Positions 21,901 to 32,987 of a stretch of 64,000 nucleotides of DNA are shown in pieces. Below the pieces are notes generated by a model. That model had not been told where the DNA came from. It ran no database searches and was given only the letters and a program-made list of their open reading frames with translations. The position numbers were made by a program, and so were the translations under genes. The stretch comes from Trissonchulus latispiculum (Eukaryota; Nematoda; Enoplea; Enoplida; Ironidae): positions 44,420-108,419 of the forward strand of contig JASAND010012549.1 of the NCBI GenBank assembly GCA_030248195.1, given 5' to 3'. How positions within the stretch are numbered: position 1 is the stretch's first letter; each line of letters begins with the position of its first letter.

Positions 21901-23758
21901 TTGCACCCATCCCCCCTGGCTAAGACCCTGGTTGGGAGTCTCGGTCTTGTCTAAAAGCCGCGACTTGGTCAGCCTCGAAAAGACTCGGTTTTGGACCGAG
22001 GAAGGCAGGAAATATTTTGAAAACATCAAACTTCAGCGAAAATTTTAAATGATAAGTGTATGACACTAAGCCTAGTCTCTGTTATCAGAGCAAAAACTAC
22101 GTATATGTATATGCTCTGTTATCTAACGGCTGGCCCTCCCACAAATTAGACCCATCACTTCAAAGAAATTTAAGCGCTTACGCTTACACTTTTACTTACA
22201 CTAGCATGCTAAAGCTCGAAAACACAACTTACTACTCAGTCGGTTCAATGTGCGTCAGTTGCGAGCTTTAGAACAACACAAACATGGCTTGCGAATTTCT
22301 TTGAAATGATGGGTCCAGTTAGTGGGTGGGAGGTCAGCCGTTAGCGAGCAGAGCATAGTTTTTCTCTGATAACAGAGACTAGGCTTAGTGTTATACTCTT
22401 ATCATTATGTACTTTTATACTACCTACAAAGGGTCCCAATCAATTCCCTCCCGTTGAATTTCAAATCAAATCGCCAATTTTCCCCTCCTGCTTCCTACTC
22501 AACCACCATACCATTCTCCTTTAAAAGATATTTCAGTTCCAGGGAGCCAAAGAGGCGCTGCGTGGCGACGTTGTGACTGGAGGTGGCCTTAAACTCAAGT
22601 CCGCTGGCCGCCTTAGTCTTTGTGTCCACTTTCAAAAAGCCAAAGTCTAAATCAAAGCAGAGACAGACAAAATGAAATCTGTAAATATATATACGCTCAT
22701 AAATATATATATACTTAAAAATAATTAACAGTAGCACAAATATTACACACAGGGGTATATATGTATATCGAAGAATTCGAAAAAGAGGGGTGTCCAATGT
22801 CCATAGCAAGCATATTTTTAAAAATGGCTAAATTTACGATATTAATTTAATTAATTAGTCTACATAGCTATGTACTTTCCTTTTTGAAACTCAATTTGGC
22901 CACTCCTGGATACGCCCAGAGGCGTATCCAATGAGGGCAAGGCCGCACCCAGGGGGAGAATTTATGGGGTCTAGATCCACCCCTTTGGGCTGACATAATG
23001 TTAAAAATAAAAATTTCTACTACACTTATCGCAAACCTTGCAAGGTTCAAGCCCAAGCCAAAATAGAACAGGGGCCTGGTGGAGGAGTCCCCCAAAAGTT
23101 GAAGAATTTTTGCAATTTTGCCCAAAAATAGTACATTGTACAATAGTACACATTGAATCTGAATGTTTATTTCTGCACAAGACAAACTATCGCGCCGAAG
23201 GCGCGAAAGCTTTTTAAAAATAGTAAAATTTTCCGTTTTGTCACCCCAAAAGGGTCTCTAGACCCCTTGAACTCCCCCTGGCCCCTGGATGCGGGCTTGA
23301 TACAGGGCATTTTTAGATGTTTTTTCAGGGGAGGGGGGAGATTTTTTAGCAAAAATTAGCTAAAAAGAAGTATTTTTGGCGTATTTTACATGTTGAAAGG
23401 ACAAAAGTTCTCAAAAATGCCAGGGTTTAAGCTAAAAATAGCCATTTTTACGAAGAAATCGGAAAATGTTTTTGTTTCTGTTTCTGGCAAAAATTTGGGC
23501 TACCAAAAAATTCCGGAAGGGGGCAATTTCGGGAGGGGAAGGCATTTTCGAAGGGCCCGCCCCCCCGGCCCCACGTAAAAAATACCCCTATATATATATA
23601 CACATCTATATTATGTACACACAATTAAAACCGTAGAAACCGCATGCCTATGTATTATCTAGATTGTATATACATGTAGTGCCTTAGAACTCACTGTAGC
23701 CCTTGTTGAACACATCCTGAGCAGACTTTCCCAAATCAGCAAACTTCGGAGGAGCCAT
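12946..23758 (-). CDS. VDAC: Voltage-dependent anion channel (mitochondrial porin)
   Basis: Seven exons on - (23758-23695, 22646-22512, 21617-21497, 20767-20663, 18933-18817, 16379-16171, 13037-12946) total 843 bases, every junction in phase, giving 280 residues plus TAG; animal VDACs have about 283. The product is the beta-barrel pore of the mitochondrial outer membrane, passing ATP, ADP and other metabolites. It opens with the N-terminal helix segment [20 protein letters not shown] and keeps the [15 protein letters not shown] strand, the GLK eukaryotic-porin signature, the barrel segment YENWLVGG and the closing [13 protein letters not shown] strand. Glu72 lies in LVERW, where mammalian VDAC1 has membrane-facing Glu73. 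All introns are GT-AG. About 92 percent of the gene is intron, mostly transposable elements; one element ends 4 bases from the exon 5 donor. No frame damage, so the gene looks functional. Confidence 0.96.
13345..13700. repeat. G/C-run TIR element, copy 3 (inverted)
   Basis: Reverse-complement relative of 12-565 and 5071-5424. It carries CTAAAAACATGCTAAAAATTGCGC, ATAGTAATCACCAAAAAAGTTCG and GGGGCACCCACTTTTTTTGGG, with G-runs at both edges. It lies in VDAC intron 6. Confidence 0.6.
13732..14025. mobile_element. GATAAG-type MITE, copy 1
   Basis: The left end GATAAGAGTACGCCACT and right end (inverse GATCAGAGTATGCCACT) are inverted repeats extending about 110 bp with divergence. Inside are AAAACTA, CGCTAATGGCTGAGG and CATCACTT blocks also present at 22051-22403. 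Non-coding, in VDAC intron 6. The flanks are AT-rich (TATAAT/ATTATA), so the target duplication is ambiguous. Confidence 0.65.
14038..16122. mobile_element. TIR element with GGATTAAA motif array, TTA target duplication
   Basis: The left end (GTGTCTATTTCTTTAACGAT) and right end (inverse GGCCCTATTTCTTTAAAGAT) are inverted repeats flanked by TTA on both sides (14035-14037, 16123-16125). Without the later insertion at 14524-16099 it is about 510 bp. It carries more than 20 copies of GGATTAAA or TTTAATCC in both orientations. The 3-bp TTA duplication and GGCC-type end fit PIF/Harbinger-derived MITEs, which is an inference. Confidence 0.75.
14524..16099. mobile_element. TTAA-flanked G-tract element, copy 1
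   Basis: TTAA on both sides (14520-14523, 16100-16103) flanks an element running from a long G-run to a C-run. Sub-ends share TCATTTTCACA in inverted orientation (left TTCATTTTCACATATTTTG; right inverse of TGTGTGAAAATGAGCG). Homologous to 16953-17986 and 55992-59116. It is inserted in the GGATTAAA element within VDAC intron 6. No transposase seen. TTAA targets are typical of piggyBac-like elements. Confidence 0.75.
16759..18812. mobile_element. TIR element with ACTGTACTAGTACAGT palindromes
   Basis: Ends GTATATATGTCGTAGTACAG (left) and its inverse (right) open arms of about 180 bp. Each arm carries palindromic GTACTAGTAC motifs separated by GTGATC, then CACAGTGCAAAGTGTAACAA, and ends near ACATGCTGTWGC. 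It lies in VDAC intron 5 and hosts the TTAA element at 16953-17986. A GC-rich CGGGCC patch is at 18060-18185. No intact gene. Confidence 0.85.
16953..17986. mobile_element. TTAA-flanked G-tract element, copy 2
   Basis: TTAA at 16949-16952 and 17987-17990 flanks a G-run/C-run bounded element of 1,034 bp. GGTCACTTT, GACCATCTCCGATTTTGATC and GAAATCCGTGACTATCGAT match copy 1 almost throughout the ends, and the middle aligns in order (CTCGACATGTGTTAAACATAGGAAA). No gene. Confidence 0.8.
19456..20585. mobile_element. Imperfect TIR element with ATCGAA/ATCAAAA motif clusters
   Basis: The left CCTCAGAGTACGGTTGTTTTG is mirrored by the right CAATACAACCGAACCTCCGAGG. Sub-ends are rich in AATCGAAT, TCGAACTGAATCAAATC and GCATCAAAA, inverted between the sides (19485-19600 versus 20395-20560). 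In VDAC intron 4. Open frames inside have no recognisable domain. Confidence 0.6.
21050..21430. repeat. G/C-run repeat in VDAC intron 3/4 region
   Basis: C- and G-runs (CTACAGGGGGGGGTAGAGGG, GGGGGCGGACCCTCCCCCAG) surround an AT-rich core with TTTTCCGGCTTCGCCAGATTTTTA and AAAATTGCATAATTTTTAGC, like the other G/C-run elements. It lies just downstream of VDAC exon 3. Confidence 0.5.
22051..22403. mobile_element. GATAAG-type MITE, copy 2
   Basis: Arms of about 115 bp: left GATAAGTGTATGACACTAAG, CCTAGTCTCTGTTATCAGAG; right is the inverse with GATAAGAGTATAACACTAAG and the same second block. TTTCTTTGAAATGATGGGTCC on the right mirrors GACCCATCACTTCAAAGAAA. It lies in VDAC intron 2 and is related to 13732-14025. 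Confidence 0.8.
22895..23590. repeat. G/C-run repeats in VDAC intron 1
   Basis: Two decayed blocks (22900-23110, 23200-23590) show G/C-runs, TCCCCCAAAAGTTGAAG, GGCGCGAAAGC and AAAAATAGCCATTTTTACG. The latter resembles the cores of other G/C-run elements. Not coding. Confidence 0.45.
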
Positions 23759-24185
23759 TCCTTCTCTATATCACTTCTTGATTTGGTAAAAATGCGCAAA
23801 TTAAGAAAGAACGATAACAAAGACTCAGATCACTGGTAAATCGGCTATAAACGCTCAAATCTATACACAGATAAAACGTCATACATATACTTTAAATTAG
23901 CACCAGTACAAATTTTTAATTTGATCCGGAGTCGTCTGAGGAGGGTCGGATTTTGTCGGTTTTGGTGTCGGTCGATTTTTTTCGGATTTTGTGGTAAATT
24001 TTGCAAAATTATTCAAAAATGTTCAAATTTTTGGCTTCAGGTGTTTATCAGTGCGAGAAATACACGTTTTTAACTGCATTATAGGCTTTATGAGTCATTA
24101 TTGACCTAATTTTGGACTTGACTTGGAAACACGTTGGCAATCAAGTTTTCGAGTTTAAAAACAATGTCACATGTTAAACAAAATT
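23759..24185. other. VDAC 5' flank, unassigned
   Basis: This holds the VDAC 5' untranslated region and promoter, but no TATA box or other element can be assigned with confidence. A short GGATTTTG/GTCGGTTTTGG patch lies at 23940-23990. Confidence 0.35.
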
Positions 24186-24249
24186 GCTACAGAGTTGAAT
24201 GTTCATTGGCATTGGAAATGGCTGAAAATGCGATTTTTGGCATAACGAT

Positions 24250-24880
24250 AGAAAACATTTTTTGTGGGAGGGTTGGGGGGTCCTTGGGGGGGGGGGGGTT
24301 GGGGGGTCTCCGGAGGGGACCCCAAAAAAATTGGGGAGAGCCCCCCAACCCCAAATCTCCCTTACACCTATGGTTCCGACGGAGGGTGGATTGGTGTCCG
24401 TGTGCGTGTCTGCTAAGATTACCCAAAAACCCTAAATTTTCTTTCTTTGCCATTTTTAGCAACTTTTGGCCAAAAATCGTGGGAGGGGGGTAGAAAAATC
24501 TGGGAGGGGGGTCGCCAAAATTTGTCATTGTGTCGGGGGGGGGGGCCCATAGTTTCCCTGGAACTTTGGGTCTGGGGGGGGGGGGTAAATCTTGGCCGAC
24601 CTCCGAAATGTGATGGGGGATACCCCCCCCCAAAGGAAACTATGGGGGGGGCCACCCCCACGAAATGTTAAATGAGGAGGACCAAATCCCAAAGGAGGGA
24701 CCCCGCCCGGGCCCCCCCAGGATCCGCCACTGTTCAAAAATCGCTGGGGGGGGACGGGTCGGTAGGGAGGGGACAGTTGAAAGTTGGGGGAGGGAGAAAG
24801 CCAAAAAACCTGGGTGGGGGTATATAAATCGGCACTTATTTAGATGGGGGGGCGATTTTTTCGCCGTGGTCCCGTCCCCC
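24250..24880. repeat. G-run foldback relatives
   Basis: Several G-runs of 9-13 bases alternate with C-runs. CATAGTTTCCCTGGAACTTT at 24548 and CAAAGGAAACTATG at 24632 form a small inverted pair like the ends of 5925-7004. Arginine-, glycine- and proline-rich frames here are artefacts. Confidence 0.6.
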
Positions 24881-24886
24881 TTATGG

Positions 24887-25178
24887 TTCGAAAAAATTTT
24901 TTTGTCTCCGATTTGGCTGAGAATACCCTAAGGGCAAATCGAGGTCGCTGATATCAAAAATCGAATCGAGAAATCGATTCGATCGATCGGTCAGTGGAAT
25001 CGGAATCAGCGCCCCCGAATTATATACTCTAGGGGCGACTTTTCGCGAAAATTGAAACATTTTTGATCGATTTTGATCGATAGATCGGATCGATCTCACG
25101 ATTCGGTTTTTGAAATCAGCGACCTCGATTTACCCTAAGGGCAACTTCTCAGCCAAATCGGAGACAAAAAATTTTTCG
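24887..25178. mobile_element. Palindromic MITE with ATCGATC core
   Basis: 24887-24962 (CTCCGATTTGGCTGAGAA, CCCTAAGGGCAAATCGAGG, TCGCTGAT) is the inverse of 25104-25178. The 140-bp interior is itself rich in GATCGAT/ATCGATC. No gene. It sits within the G-run repeats. Confidence 0.75.
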
Positions 25179-25234
25179 GACCATTAGGGGGGGGACCAAC
25201 CATAGGTGTGTGTGGCTGGCGAAAAAAGTGGGGG

Positions 25235-25909
25235 TTCAGAAAAAAGGCCAAATGCACAGTAACACGAAATTTCGCAACTTCGCATTGAGTTTTCTTGCTA
25301 CTCAATACGTTTTAGCCCAAACCAAGAAAAACGTCCCTCCGCAGAAGTGCGAGTTTCGTTTCTGCCGAAAATCTCCGGAATCCGTTGAGTAGTTTTTGAG
25401 AAATCGATGTTCGAAACAAAATAATCGCAGTTTTGCCAAAATGGTTTTTCGGCCAAATCTCTAGCTGAAAGCAATAAAGTCCGGCTAATAGGCATTCACA
25501 AAATGTGCATTTGGACGATGTATCGATTGAGTATAACTAAGCCAATTTTGTCCTTAACATGTGGCAGTAATTTTGAAAAAACTGATTTCTTTGAAAACGC
25601 CATTTTTTGAGCCTAAAAACAGTTTTTTGCTTATACTGACTTAACCACTGGAGATAGCTCAAAGGTTGTAAAAGCAAAAATGTTCAGTTTGGTGTCCTCT
25701 TTCCAGCTATAGCAACCAATCCGGTGTCTGGTCTACTTACTGGAAGGCTAAAACCAAAAACCAAAACTTTCTTATCTTTTGGACTAAAAATGCGGGACTG
25801 GTCCCAGAATGTTAAAGAGCACGGAAATAGGTTATTTCGCAAGTTTTAGCTGTTTACGTAAAGGATTAAAGCCGTATGAGTCAAAAATACCCGAAAGGAA
25901 ACCAGCACC
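25235..25909. mobile_element. Truncated relative of the TTAA element at 37260
   Basis: The sequence from ACACGAAATTTCGCAACTTC through TTGCCAAAATGGTTTTTCGG and GACTTAACCACTGGAGATAG aligns in order with 37615-38170. The right end CCAGCACC is followed by TTAA (25910-25913), like the intact copy. The left end is lost against the G-run repeat. A further end-like fragment (AACCAGCATCTTAA) lies at 26089. Confidence 0.75.
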
Positions 25910-25913
25910 TTAA

Positions 25914-28547
25914 GAAAAACGGAGAATGTGAAAATTTTAATGAGAATAGGATTGAAAACTCTCCAGATGAGCTGAGTCAGCAAAAAATTAAAAAAAACAG
26001 TTTCAAAGGAAATAGGTTATTTCGTAAGTTTTAGCCCTTTGCGTAAAGGATTAAAGCCGTAGGAGCCAAAAATTCCCGAAAGGAAACCAGCATCTTAAAC
26101 AGATTTTAAACATATGTAATGTTACGGATGAATTAAAACTCGTAAAGTTAAGAAAACTCATTAAACCATGGATTGTGATCTGAAGTAAAAAATTATTGCG
26201 ATATTTTGCGAAAATCTGTTGTTTAGAACCCAGAATGTAGTATGTGAACGTCCAAGCAATTGTTGTGTTTATTGGTAATTATGATAGTACCAGAGTTGCC
26301 AGTCGGTTCAAAACACTCAGAAATTCACGAATAGGGACATAGGTTCTAGTGTGGTTAGGGAATAGCGTTAGATGTAGCACTATAACCCACTCAAATGACG
26401 TAAAATGGAATAGAACTTCAGCGGAATACAGCTTAATCAGGTCGCTAGGGTTATCAATTAAGAATGGAGGGGTCGTTACCCTTCCCGGGTCAGTAATAGG
26501 CCCAATCATTGCTCTTGTTGTATAATGGAGGAGTCGGTTCTCTTCCCAGGCCATGAATAAGGCCTCCCGTTGTCAAGAAGTGCACCTAAAACTCAATTAA
26601 AACAGTTTAAAATTAACGAACAAAATAGATTTAAAGAAAAGTATTGCAAAATAACTAGTAATTTAACAGGAGAACTCAGTTTCAAAACATTTTATATTAC
26701 CAACAAGAGCAAATATTGGAAGGTGGTTTAATTAAAAGGTCATAATTCGTTCGTTAGCCACATGAGATAATAGTAATTGGTGTTCATATGTGTTAGTTAG
26801 GCTTAATTTGCACTAAGTAGGTAGTAAGTAACTAATTTTTGATATTTTGGTCAAAAAAGTAACTTCCGAAAATCCAAACCCGGTCGTTTAACTCCCAATA
26901 TTGCGAAAGATATAGGCCAAAAAAGTTTTGATTAGTTACGTTTTAATTTCATAATATTGGCCTTTTTTGACCTTTGCAACAAAACGTAACAGTCATGTGT
27001 TGTTACGCCCATTAACCTTTTCATTCATTCTACTGGGCCTCTGTTGGCCCGGTTTGGTATGACTTGGCCTAACTCTGAATTGGCCCAACAACAATGATTG
27101 GTTGTTTAACACAATATCACTTGACTAATTAAATTCAAAAGAATGTAGACATCTACACATGTGCAATTGCATTTGTGGAAATTGTACGTGAGAAATCAAA
27201 GGACGCATAGATTTAAAAAACGATTCATTATATAAAACTTAAAGAAAATTTAAAAAAAATGATTTTAATTTTAAAGTTTGCTGTCTAAGTTTGAATTATA
27301 ATTTTGTTCACTTTTAATCTCAATTTATTCTTCTTTACTACATTTTTATTCTAGCTAATTTTATTTTTATTGTGAATATATGTAGGCGTATTTAGATTAA
27401 AAGTTAAATTAAATTAATTTTAATTTAAAAATCTTTATTTTCCACAGAAAAATAGTAACTTTCCTACACAGTCCCCCTCCTCTCACAGTTATTTACCTGC
27501 GATAAACTCTACCGTAAGACGTTCTCTTGTAAGTAAGGTGGGCGGGGCTTAGCAGTTTAAATGACAGTTGGGCCAAATCAGAGTTGGGCCAAACAAGACT
27601 ACACCGTTGGCCCTCTCCCAACAAAGATTTGCCTCGCAGAGAAGGAGTTAGTATACACCTTGGTTGTAATAATAGGTCCGGAGGGGGCTTAACCCTCTCC
27701 CAAATAAATAAAATAAAATAAAAGTTAGTCAGCCTTAGGTAGTTTCGTACGTAGAATACTAATATCTAGTTTTAATTAGCTAAAGATTACGTAGTTCTTT
27801 GTATGCACAAGTTTTGCGTAACAATTGCCCTCTTGTCTTCTCAGGTAGAAACTCTGAGTTCCAGCAAGGGAGAGCAATTGTTGCTAGGATTAACGAGCGG
27901 GGTCCCTTGTTTTCGGCCGAAAGGTCAAGCCCAAGAGGAAAGAAAGGGGCTTGGAAACAAGGGAGCGCCTAAAATTAATAAATATACAGTTTACTAAACA
28001 TTATGGTCGAATTGGTACTTAATATTTATTTTTTCATAATGGGCCCCGAGAGGCCTTTATTTCGTACTATTTTGGTTTTTGATTCCTGAAAATTAATTTT
28101 TAAGCATGAAATTTCCCTTTGGTTGGTTACCTTTCCGTGTTAACCAAAAAGTATAGAAAGTTTCCCCAAAATTCAGCTTGGGAAATTCATCAAAAAGGGT
28201 CAGTTGGAGGGTCATAATTCCTTTTCTCATTAATCTCCCTTCCAATGGACCAGCTGTTTAGCACACAGCACACACTTTAAGATAGGGAGCTTCCAGAAAC
28301 TTCTGGAAGCTGCCCCCAAAATCAAAGAAAAATTCCGAAAGGTCAAAGAGTCAGCGAGCTGTCAGACTCCTGTCAGCTCACTGGAAAATTCAAAATCTTT
28401 ACCAGTGTTTGCTTGAGGTCCGACCGAGAGAGGTCGTGTATTCCCCCCTTCAAAATGCGCTCTCCTGGTGTTTGGCCGGAGAATCCCCAACGCATTTCGC
28501 CCCCCCCCCCATAGAACGTGAGTTAGGGACCTCCTCTGACCCACACA
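25914..28547. other. Unassigned region before the large duplication
   Basis: No gene recognised. A 90-bp block (GGTTATTTCGCAAGTTTTAG, GTAAAGGATTAAAGCCGTA, CCCGAAAGGAAACCAGCA) occurs twice, at 25826-25913 and 26009-26100. From about 28250 the sequence is homologous, in inverse, to 40000-40290. The rest is AT-rich. Confidence 0.45.
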
Positions 28548-30008
28548 GGTCAGAGGAGATGATCTGAGCACAACAGCAAACACCACTGGTTGAGGGCCAC
28601 TTGAGTGCATTATGCTCGGCCAGAAATTGCACATTAGGAACGCATTATAGGACTTTACAGGAGGCCCCTTTTGGCCTGATTTTCCTTTTATTTGGCCTTC
28701 AGGCCTTAATTTTTATTGTTGATTTGCTACCAAGCCACGGCCAAATTGGCCATAATTTTGTAGGGGCTTTATGCCCAAATTTTGGCCCTTTTATATGCAT
28801 TTTTGGGGTTTTGTAAAGGATGGGGATTTTGAGTGGGGACCCTCCTTTGAGTGAGTTAGGAGGTCCCTTGGTTACGACCTCAAATCAGAAATGAGTTAGG
28901 GCTAGGAATTACTTCTCCCCACAGCCGGCAATTAGGAATTGCTGGCCATATTCGTCAGGAAGGCGCTAAATATCAAGAGTTGATGTTTAATCATAACTGT
29001 TTTATTTTAGCCTTAGGTCGGCTTGTCTAAAAATTAGTAGGATGTAAAAGCAGAATCGTTTTAAACAACTCCCTATTGAGCTATTTTGAGGGGAATGGCT
29101 GATTTCCCCATAATTAATTTAATTGTAGAAGCTGTCCTTAGCGAAATGTGTTTGTAGTTGTTTTAAATAATAATTGCCTGAGCAATTATTACTCGTTCAC
29201 GCTTTCGCAAAACTCATACCAAGTTTTAAAGCCTCAAATTCTAGCGAAACTTCCAAAGTTCATTTTAATTATGAAACTTGGAAGATGGAAGTCAAGTAAC
29301 TAAGTCAATTACTCAAAATGTGCATACAAAAGTAGATAGATTTAGGTAGGGAAATGCCAGGATTTGTATTACGATGTTTAGTTGTCCGTGTAATCGTTGA
29401 TATGATTGTGAATAGTGTGAATGTGATCCCCAAATTTACGTAAAATTGGCATCTTGGGTAAATTCCTTATGGATTGTGGGGTTCCAAGGTTAGCCTCATT
29501 TCTAGAGTGTGAATTGTAGACAGAAATTGTGTAACTGTGAGTGTGAATGACGGCATACCATGTAAACTCCCTTTGTTCGATAAGGGTTTTGGGACTGCCA
29601 CAATGAATGGACGGATAAACGCTCAGATATTAGGCAGGAATTGGGCCAAATTGAGTAGCAATTTGGCCCCTAATCGTAATTATTTAGAACTTTAGAACTT
29701 GATTACGTTTAAAACTTAGATGTATGTTTGACGCGAAACTGCTAATTTTGGAGTAAATGTAGTGTGAATTTTCGCAAGAATGTTGGAATATTCGGTTGTT
29801 TGGAACAAATTTGCAGCCTAGGGTCACGGGGACCCCGAATTAGGTCTGCAAATCTGCTGGGTTTCCGGTCATCCGTGTAGGTTGCCCTGCGATTAGGGGA
29901 CGGATGAGCCGCATTCATCGAATCCAGAACTAACCTAATCGGAGTCATAACAGGAATAATGCACAAATTAACAGGAAATTCGCCACAATTAAGTATTTTA
30001 CAGCAGAT

Positions 30009-32987
30009 GTCCGATTAGCGGACTAGCAGGTTACTTAGTTTTAATCCAGAAAACAATTCTAGTCTTGTCGTGTTGGTAAATTACTGGTTGAAAAGTGCTT
30101 AGTTGGGGTAGTTTTAGTTAGGAATAAGCATATTGCTCGTCTTGTTTAAAACGGTAATTAGTTCATGTTTCGCAACCTTAAACACCCCAATTATGTCAGC
30201 CATGATGCTCAGTTTTGAAAAGTAAAAGAATGAACTAAATTGAAGGAAAAGTATTGTTGTTATAAGTAATATTTGTAATGAAGTGAGCAAGAACCGTGTA
30301 ATGAAGTGAGCAAGATCCAAGACACGATCTACTCTAAACTCTAAACTCTAATCTCTTCTTTACACGGAAGGTCAGCACGTCTGTTCGCAATGAAGCAGAC
30401 TTAAGCACCAGATCTCTGAAAGGTGGTTTTCCAAAATCAGAGATTCTCTGCAGCCAACCTTAGTAGGGGTCTTCGTCGGTGAGTTCGTTTGAGGCTCCTG
30501 ATTTGATTTCCAGTTTAACAGCACGAGGGGTCAGCACTTGCTTCCGTGGTGATTTCCAGTTGAACAGCAAGAGGGGTCAGCACTTGCTTCCGTTAAAAGC
30601 ACTGGATTTTGGATGAGTTCCTCACTGGATCTTCAGCTCTTTCTGGTGATCAGCAGCAGCAGCTGCACGGTAAACGCACCGTATGTGAAGGCTAACGCGC
30701 CTTTATTATTAGCGATAAGGCTCAACGGTAAACGCACCGTAGTTGAAGGCTAACGCGCCTTGGTAGCTTGTAATAAGACTCAGTGACTAACGAACGGATA
30801 ATTTAATGAAAACACTACAGGTATAATTAGTACAATTCTGTGCGTTCAAAATAACAGTTACTTCAGTACTAACGGTTAGGTTACAGTACAATCAGATACA
30901 GTACAGGTTTACTGTACCAGAGTTGCCAGATACTTTCCCTGTAGATTACAATTAATATTATTCCAATTTGGAATAATATTACAAACTTTGATTAAGTTAT
31001 TGGGACAAGGTCGATACTCTTAATGCCTTTTACACCCTTCTACTCTACTAACTCTTTCTAACGATTACTTAACTCAAGTTCCCTATATGCTGTGTGTTAC
31101 CCTATATGCTCGTGCTTTGTTACTCTTTATGCGTCCCCTTACACTAGGACTGTCAAACTAGTATCACAATAAACTAAGTTACTAATTATTAACCTAGGGA
31201 CGGTCTTTGGGTGAGCCCCCGAAAGTCGGTCACCGCTTTCGCTCCGACACTCAGTTCAGGGATGCTATGTGAGATAGAATTTGAGGATGAGCGAAACAGA
31301 TGAGAGTTGGGAGGTCCTTCCTTACTTATTCCTAATTTGGTCTAGTTTAACACAGTTATACAATAATGGTCTTCTGGTCTTCTGGACAGGAATCAAAGCA
31401 AGAGGGCCGGGGTGACGATTTCGGAATCGAGAATGCAGGAAGTTGACATCTTAGATTGAAAATGGTGCTTGGGGAGTCAATGAAAGTTCGCTCTGTATAG
31501 TATTTTAGGTCTAGCCCAACTTGGATCAGGTTCTGATTGCCGCAAGCTGCTTCCTTCTCTAATCACTGAATTAGCAAGGCCGATTGATCAATGTACCTTC
31601 TGACTATACTGAATGACGGATTCTACCAAAGACTGATTCACGAACAGGACGACTTCCGGTCCACAGATACCAAAGGTTACTAACTGAGCAGGAATTCACT
31701 ATCTACCGCAGCTAACGTCTAACGATCCAGATGGGCAGCTTCACAGTCAGATCCGCACCTGAATCAAATGGGTTAAAACCCATTAGTACAAGGTCACGGT
31801 GCGAGAATCGAACCCAGCAACCATTACTCGTTCTTTTGCTTTCCTGGCCCAAAATGTGCATTTTGGGCCCTATTTGAACTTGTGAATTGACGAAATGACA
31901 CCAAACCATTGGCTATTGCCTTTTTGACAAAATTAACCGTTCTTCGTAAGTTCTTGTCACAAAACAGGCCTTCTTGGCCATTTTAGAGTACAACTTGTTG
32001 ATTTTGGTTAAGCTTGGGGCGATTCTTTGTGCAGACAAAACGATTCGTAATGTTCTCACGTCCGGACCCAAATTAGAACTTAATGACTTGCAATTGGTTA
32101 ACTGATTAACTTAAAATAGAACCCAACTGGCTGACTGTGAGTGAGTTTTCGCATGTGATTAGTTTTCATCAGTTTATGCAAAAATACAAAAACTCACTCA
32201 CTCACTGTCTCAGCAGCCATTCTACGCAGTCCCTACTTACCGACCTACCGACCTAGCCGAACTAAATAACTAACTACTTTCCACATAACTACCTAAGAAG
32301 CTCGGGGAACCGTACCGAACCGCTATTCGATCCGGCGCTGGCAACCCTGGCAGCCAGCCGAGTGATAGACGCGCAATCTACCACCCTTTCACTTGAGCTT
32401 GTTTAAATTTGTGCAAAACTGGTATATAAATTAGAGGAATTTTGAAGAACATGAATTTGAGCAAAATTTATATATTCTTGTAGAGCTTGAAAAACTGAAC
32501 ATTTTTTGTGCTTACAGCACCAAAAATGTTAAGTAATTAGTGAGAAAAACATAATTAAAGTTCGCTTCTACATATGCATAATTTGCGCATATAATGCACT
32601 AATTGAACTGCACACTTGCTGGGTTGCTAAATTGCTTTCCTATATAGGCTAGCCTGAACTTGTTCTAATTGTAACCCGTGTAGCTCAATGGATGAGCACT
32701 GGATTCTAGTCCAGGGAATCTGAGTTCGAATCTCAGCACGGGTCTATTTCTTTTGCTTAGCTTGGACTATTGTTTTGTGTTGCAAAACTGAGCATTATAA
32801 CCAGCATGACTTAAGCAATTAAAGCTGCAAATCTAACTAGTAACTATTATAAGCAAGATAATGGGTACCCTTGTTCCTAACTAAAGCTACGCAAAACAAC
32901 CTCTTTCTAACTAACAATATGACAATACGACATAGCTAAGATCACCTTCTTAAATTATAACCAAATAACCTTATGGTCCGCTAATCG
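30009..32987. mobile_element. Possible 3-kb TIR segment inside the duplicated unit
   Basis: The left boundary GTCCGATTAGCGGAC, then AGGTTACTTAGTTTTAAT, is mirrored at the end of the unit by GTCCGCTAATCGG preceded by ATTATAACCAAATAACCT. The palindromic boundary recurs at 34453-34467 and 38437-38451. The inverted copy at 38452-41205 matches sequence from both sides of the 30009 boundary but lacks 31260-32987. Element status is inferred. Confidence 0.45.
32674..32743 (+). tRNA. tRNA-like gene, copy 1 (Arg-TCT candidate, odd loop)
   Basis: 70-nt cloverleaf: acceptor ACCCGTG/CACGGGT (7 bp, perfect), D stem GCTC/GAGC, anticodon stem CTGGA/TCCAG, T stem CTGAG/CTCAG with loop TTCGAAT. The A box (TAGCTCAATGG) and B box (GTTCGAATC) match pol III consensus, and TTTT follows 10 bases downstream. 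The anticodon loop is only six bases (TTCTAG), so the anticodon is ambiguous: TCT (Arg) if position 32 is missing. It may be a tRNA pseudogene retained in a repeat. Confidence 0.6.

Larger units (their letters stand above)
28548..32987. repeat. Large tandem duplication, unit 1 (4.44 kb)
   Basis: Starts GGTCAGAGGAGATGATCTG and is repeated from 32988 with only scattered differences (for example an AATA-type indel at 33737 and single-base changes), so the two units are roughly 99 percent identical by eye. No protein gene. Internal landmarks are the palindrome GTCCGATTAGCGGAC at 30009-30023, a 60-bp duplication with CGGTAAACGCACCGTA (30672-30760), and a tRNA-like gene at 32674. It could be a recent segmental duplication, a composite non-autonomous element, or an assembly duplication. 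Confidence 0.85.
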
